From: Diospyros lotus
Taxonomy: Eukaryota > Streptophyta > Magnoliopsida > Ericales > Ebenaceae
NCBI RefSeq assembly: GCF_014633365.1
Contig: NW_026267104.1
Location: 1,178,001 to 1,242,000, forward strand
Direction of reading: 5' to 3'
DNA length: 64,000 bases
The translations under genes were made by a program, and so were the position numbers. Positions 58,941 to 64,000 of the stretch are shown here, in pieces. Numbering within the stretch: the first letter of the stretch is position 1; each line of letters starts with the position of its first letter. The notes below the pieces were generated by a model. The model was given only the letters and a program-made list of their open reading frames with translations. It searched no databases and was not told the origin of the DNA.

Positions 58941-59440
58941 CACAAACCTTAGCCCAACCCTAAACCCAACTGCCGTCGACTGACGCCGATTCTGTCGTTG
59001 CCGCCGACTGTCGCTGCCGTCAATCGCATGACCATCTCTCATATCGCGTGGCTAGATCTCACGCACCCAAATCGTGCTGCCCAAATCTGTCGTCACCCAG
59101 ATTGCACAGCCGTCACCCAGATCCGCTGTCGCCCAGCTCGCATGGCCCAGATCGTGCCCAAATTCGCCGTACACGACCCAGATCGCTTCCAGATCTCATG
59201 GCCTCTTCTTCTTCCGACCAGTCGCCCCCAGCTCTCGCGATGGTTTCTCTGATCTTCGGTTGTCGTCGCCTCGCCAATCCAGATCCAACCATCCTCTTCC
59301 TGGCCGACCCTAGATCTGACTGTCGGTCTTCAGATCAAGACGCTCCCGCTTAGATCCAGTCATTGTTGTTCCGGATGTGTTCTTCCTTCTCTTCGATTGT
59401 GCGACCCGACCTGCTTTAGATCTGTTGTTCTTTTCGCATC

Positions 59441-62400
59441 ATGTCTTCATCTCCAGCACAATCTTCACAATCTTCATCCACAAGCGGCTCCACCATGTCC
59501 ACACCTATAACCATTCCCCATTTTTCGAGCACACCAGTTATTACCTTGGAGAAGTTGAGTGAACAAAATTATTCTGCTTGGTCATCTGCAGTTGAAATTT
59601 GGTTTCTTGGGCATGGCCTTGAGGATTATTTATCAAAGACTATTTCAACTGTTCTTGAGGGAGATCAACCTCTTTGGCGGAAGGTGGATGCACAGTTACT
59701 CAGTTTATTGTGGCAGATTATTGAGTCGACCTTGATGTCGATATTTCGACCTCTTCAAGAGTGTAGTGCCCTATGGACTCGAGCTCGTGAGCTGTATACG
59801 AGTGACATCACTCGTATTTATGATATGATTGGTGCTTTGTTTAATCTACGACAAACTGATTTGGATATGACTACGTATTTGGGTAAGTTCCAAGCTTCTA
59901 TTACCGATTTTAATGAGTTGATGCCATTTGATATAGATATCAAGAAGCAACAGTGCGATCGCATGCTTATTGTCCTCTGTCTTCATGGAATTCTACTGGA
60001 GCTCGAATCCGTTAAGACATAAATTCTCGGCAGTGCTTCTCTCCCACCTTTGACAGAGGTATTTGCCAGGTTACTTAGAGCCTCTTTTGTTATTGCTGAT
60101 CGTGGCGTGGCCGTACCTAGAGATCATTCCGCCCTTGTTACAACCCGAATTGATTGTGGTCGTCATCGAGGTGGTGGTCATCCTCGGCCCTAGTGCTCCT
60201 ATTGTAATTGTCTTGGTCACACTAAAGAGACCTGTTATCGCTTACATGGTCGTCCATTTCAAGCAGCTAGTACTGCTAACATGGTTGTTGGTATTTCAGA
60301 GGGTCAGGCATTTATCACACCCAGTGATTCCTCACCAGTGACTATCTCCGAGGGAGAGTATGCTCAGTTCCTTCAGTTCTAAGCAGCACAACAGGCTACT
60401 TCACCTGTCGCGTCCCTTGCTGACACTAGTAACCCTACTGCATGTTTTACTAAGTCCTCATCTTCTCTTGGTGCATAGATTTTCGACTCCAGTGCCACTA
60501 ATTACATGTTTGGTAATCGTTCTCTCTTATCTCATATTCAAACTCTGCAGTCTCTACCTCCTATTACATTGGCTGATGGCTCTCAAGCCTCAATCATGGA
60601 TATTGGCACAACATCACCTCTCCCTACTTTACCATTGTCATCCGTTTTCCACTTACCACAATGTTCCTTTAACTTGCTCTCTGTCAGTCAACTCACTCGT
60701 AATCTTAATTGCTCTATAACTTTTTTGTCTGATTCTGTTCTTGTGCAAGATCGGAGGGCTAGACGGGCAATTGGCACGGGGCTTGAGTTTCATGGCCTCT
60801 ATTATCTATCTTCCCTTGCTTCCTCGATGGCATGCATGACGACTACTTCCCCACTACAAGTCCATTGTCGGCTGGGGCACCCATCCCTTCCCAATCTCAA
60901 GAAGATGGTTCCCAGTCTCTCTCGTATTTCTTCCTTAAAGTGCGAGTCTTGTCAACTTGGAAAACATAGTCATAGTTCTTTTCCAAGTACAGTCAATAAA
61001 CGTGTTAGTTCTCATTTTTTAGTAGTCCATTCAGATGTATGGGGTCCCCCAATCGTGTCAGTTCGAAAGATGGTTTTCGGTATTTTGTAACATTTATTGA
61101 TGATTTCTCTCGCACTACATGACTATATTTAATGAAAACGCGTTCAGAATTATTTTCAGTATTCACTACATTTTGTGTTGAAATTAGAACTCAATTTAAT
61201 TTGCCTATCCGTGTTCTTCGTATTGATAATGCTTTTGAATATTTGTTTCTCCCATTTAAATCTTATATGGCATCCAATGGGATTCTTCACCAAACTTCGT
61301 TTCCTGGAACCCCACAACAAAATGGGGTGGCTGAACGCAAGAATCGTCATTTAATTGAGACAGCCCGCATGCTTCTTCTTTATATGTATGTTCTGATTCA
61401 ATATTGGGGTGATGTTGTCTTAACTGCATGTTACTTAATTAACCGAATGCTATCTTCTATCCTTAATGACCAAATTCCTCATTCTGTTCTTTTTACTCGA
61501 GTTGCCTTATATTCTCTTCCCCCTCGTATCTTTGGGAGTAGTTGCTTTGTTCACCATCTTGCCCCAGGTCGTGATAAGCTATCCGTTCGTTCCATCAAAT
61601 GTGTCTTTTTGGGTTATTCTCGCCTTCAGAAGGGGTATCATTGCTACTTTCCTCAATTAACTCGATATTTTGTTTCAGCAGATGTTACCTTCTTTGAGTC
61701 ATCTCTTTATTTTCTTTCTTCGTCTAAGGTCTCTGAGTCCGTGTCTGTTGGCTTACCTTTACCTGTTCCTTTTCTTGGCCTTTCATCATCTCCATCTCCA
61801 CCACCCTTTACCTCTCGCCTTGATCGCCCCGATCTTCAGGTCTATCAACCGCGTCCACAACCTGGATATTCTGTTTTTGCTTCGCTTTAGCCTAACCAAC
61901 ACCGCCTGTCGTCACTAGTCCGAGGGAGCTGTCTCCTGACTCATCCTCTATGCCAATTAGTTCTTCCTCTTCTGGTTCGCCGCCTCCAACTTTTGATCTT
62001 GACTTACCTATTGCTCTTCGTGAAGGTACTCGTCATTGCACCACTTTCCATCCAATTTCACATTTTGTTAGCTATGATTCTTTGTCCCTTGGATATTTTG
62101 TTTTTGCTTCGTCTTTATCTTCTGTTTCTCTTCCTAAATCTGTTCCCAAAGCTCTTTCTCATCTAGGGTGGCGAGCTTCTATGGTTGAAGAAATGCCTGC
62201 CTTACATTCCACCAGAACTTGGGACTTGGTACAGTGTTATTAAAGTCGCGCGCCTTGATACCAGGCGCAAGCCTGGCGCCTAGAAACAAACCAGGTGGGC
62301 AAGATTTGCCTAGGTGCGCCTGGGCGCACCCTGGCCCTCGGGCACAACCTTGGGCTCATAGATGTTAAAGGCGTGCCTCATGAAATTAGCTGTCAAGCAG

Positions 62401-64000
62401 CCCATTGCCCACCGAAACCAGCTGCCATTCTTGGTTCTAGCCTCCTCTCTTCTCGATTCCAGCATGTATACATTACAACATATTTACATTTCTTTAATTC
62501 AAGTAAATGTCCACATTATCTTTAATTTATATTTTACCTTCTATTTACTTTAATACATAAATGTAAATCAGAAAATACTCCCCATTTGAATTTAATAAAA
62601 ATATCTAAAAAATTAAAATCCATAACAATAAAAAAATAGAATTTTAGTTTTAATACAAACTCGGGATTTAGTAATTTTACCACTCCCAAAATACATACCT
62701 ATTATTTCTTGAAAAATTCTTTAAAAATCATTTTAACAACAATGAATATTACCTATCAAAATATCGGGAGATAGTTTTTTAAAATGAAAACATTTTCTTA
62801 TGTCATCTTATAATGCGTTAATCTTCCAGACTTAGAAAAATAACAGTTTTCAAAATGAAAACATTTTATTGATTGTGGACTTATAGTGTTTATTGATTGT
62901 GGACTTGTAGTGTTTATGTGTTTGTTTAGAACTTTGCATGATGATTGGTATTTGTTTGAGTTTGAGTATTATCTCTTTGTTTCTTTGTTTTTCTTAAGAT
63001 GGTCTTTAGAGTGGTATTGCTGCTGACATGTTGTGAATCTTACAGGAATCAAAAATTTAAAATATCATCCAACATTATTGATCTTAATCTTGATAGTAGT
63101 TCTGTTAGTAGAAGAAAAGATCCAGCATGGAAATATCATAGTTAACATATGTTGAATTTTATATTTTTTTTATAATATGCTTGTTAAAATATTATTAGAA
63201 GTTAGGACCTATTTTATACATTTTTCTTCAATTAGAACATATATATATTTTTTTTTTATTAACTTGCGCCTAGTTCCACCAGGCTCGTGCCTCGCCTTGC
63301 GTCTCAGGCTCCAAGACCCTTGTGCGCCTTGGGCTTTTAATAACACTGACTTGGTATCTCTTTCCAAGGGTAAGTCTACTGTTTGTTGTCGCTGCGACCC
63401 TGAGGGTCGAATTTATCATCTTAAAGCTTGGTTTGTTGCTAAGGCTACACTCAGGTTTTTGGTCTTGATTATGGCAATACATTTTCTCCTGTTGCTAAGA
63501 TCTCCTCTGTTCACCTTTTCTTGTCCCTTGCTGCTATGTTTCATTGGCCCCTTCATCAATTGGACATAAAAAATGCCTTCCTTCATGGCAATTTATAGGA
63601 AGAGGTGTGTATGGAGCAACCTCCTGATTTTGTTGCTCAAGAGGAGTCTGGGTTGGTGTGTCGCCTTCGGAAATCTTTATACAGTTTAAAACAATCTTCT
63701 CGAGCTTGGTTTGGTCGATTCAGTTCAGTTGTTCTTGAGTTTTGGTTAACTCGGAGTGAAGCTGATCATTCTGTGTTTTATCACTTTCAGTTTGGTTGCC
63801 ACATTCTTCTAGTGGTATATGTTGATGATATAGTACTTACAGGGATGATGATGTTGGTATCACTGAATTGAAGGCACATCTTCACCAACAGTTTCAGACT
63901 AAGGATCTGGGTTCTTCGAAATATTTTTTGGGCATTGAGGTAGCTCGGTCAAAACAAGGCATCTATATTTCTCAAATGAAGTATGCCTTAGAAATGCTAG
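59441..64000 (+). pseudogene. copia gag-pol polyprotein, broken and split by a hAT element
   Basis: Gag begins at 59441 (MSSSPAQSSQSS; then LSEQNYSAWSSAVEIWFLGH and MTTYLGKFQ). The zinc knuckle CSYCNCLGHTKETC lies near 60196. The protease motif near 60484 reads DSSATNYM where DSGATDHM is usual. Integrase has [32 protein letters not shown] and [10 protein letters not shown]. The RT part begins LGWRASMVEEM, is cut at 62231, and resumes at 63357 with KNAFLHGN, YSLKQSSRAWFGRF and YVDDIVLTG near 63820, reaching the edge with [10 protein letters not shown]. Stops lie at about 60020, 60193, 60380, 60477, 61121 and 63597, with frame changes near 61080, 61890 and 63845. It is not functional. Confidence 0.92.
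62232..63348. mobile_element. non-autonomous hAT element, 1117 bp
   Basis: Ends are CAGTGTTATTAAA and TTTAATAACACTG, flanked by a perfect 8-bp duplication, acttggta (62224-62231 and 63349-63356). Both features are typical of hAT. Subterminal zones contain repeated gcgcc/aggcgc words (62250-62345 and 63265-63340). The centre is AT-rich and without transposase. It lies in the RT region of the copia element, whose frame continues after it. Confidence 0.95.

Larger units (their letters stand above)
58812..64000 (+). mobile_element. Ty1/copia retrotransposon in SCD1 intron 17, running off the window
   Basis: A 117-bp LTR (58812-58928) starts TGTTG and ends CAACA and is followed at once by the primer site TGGTATTAGAGC. 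A gag-pol region on the plus strand runs to the window edge. The 3' LTR is outside. It is interrupted by a hAT element at 62232-63348. It has the same direction as SCD1. Confidence 0.92.

Overview
The window is nuclear DNA from a flowering plant, most likely a eudicot. The evidence is spliced genes with GT-AG introns, a plant A-type cytochrome P450, a plant SCD1 gene, a decayed LOB-domain (LBD) gene, and plant-specific mobile elements: FAR1-type MULE, PIF/Harbinger, Cassandra, Ty3/gypsy with long LTRs, Ty1/copia, tRNA-type SINEs and hAT. The base composition is AT-rich. The species cannot be named from sequence alone. There is no operon structure, CRISPR array or rRNA/tRNA gene.

Only two genes look functional. 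(1) A CYP736A-like cytochrome P450 at 31683-33320, two exons, 507 codons, reading frame open; it carries Glu in place of the last Gly of the heme-binding signature. (2) The 5' half of SCD1 (DENN plus WD-repeat protein) from 37904, with 17 exons and 621 codons in frame up to 58577. The rest of SCD1, including the WD40 part, lies beyond the right edge. Two copia elements have inflated its introns, one antisense in intron 2 and one sense in intron 17.

Layout: 0-2.4 kb, AT-rich tandem repeats and a FAR1/MULE pseudogene. 2.6-2.8 kb, two sequences that match the promoter of the P450 gene 29 kb away, probably relics of lost tandem P450 copies. 4.3-4.9 kb, an LBD pseudogene, then a copia LTR with primer binding site. 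6.5-8.3 kb, a PIF/Harbinger transposase pseudogene and the 3' arm of its element. 8.3-9.2 kb, foldback and small inverted-repeat elements. 10.4-14.3 kb, a MITE of the Harbinger family split by a solo gypsy LTR, which is itself split by a complete Cassandra TRIM whose LTRs contain 5S rRNA-like sequence. 15.0-31.4 kb, one large nest: a Harbinger element split by (a) a gypsy-type LTR that contains another LTR, (b) a Tourist-like element split by a Helitron, which carries a tandem array, a MITE and a 5'-truncated gypsy element, and (c) a 372-bp MULE MITE. 31.4-33.4 kb, the P450 gene. 33.7-37.2 kb, a second copy of the Tourist-like element split by another solo gypsy LTR. 37.9 kb to the end, SCD1.

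Most element borders are supported by target-site duplications and termini read directly in the sequence, so the order of insertions can be reconstructed. I found no new multi-gene biological system. The most notable items are the nest with its readable insertion history, the Cassandra element, the P450 promoter relics, the altered P450 heme motif, and a GC-AG intron in SCD1.
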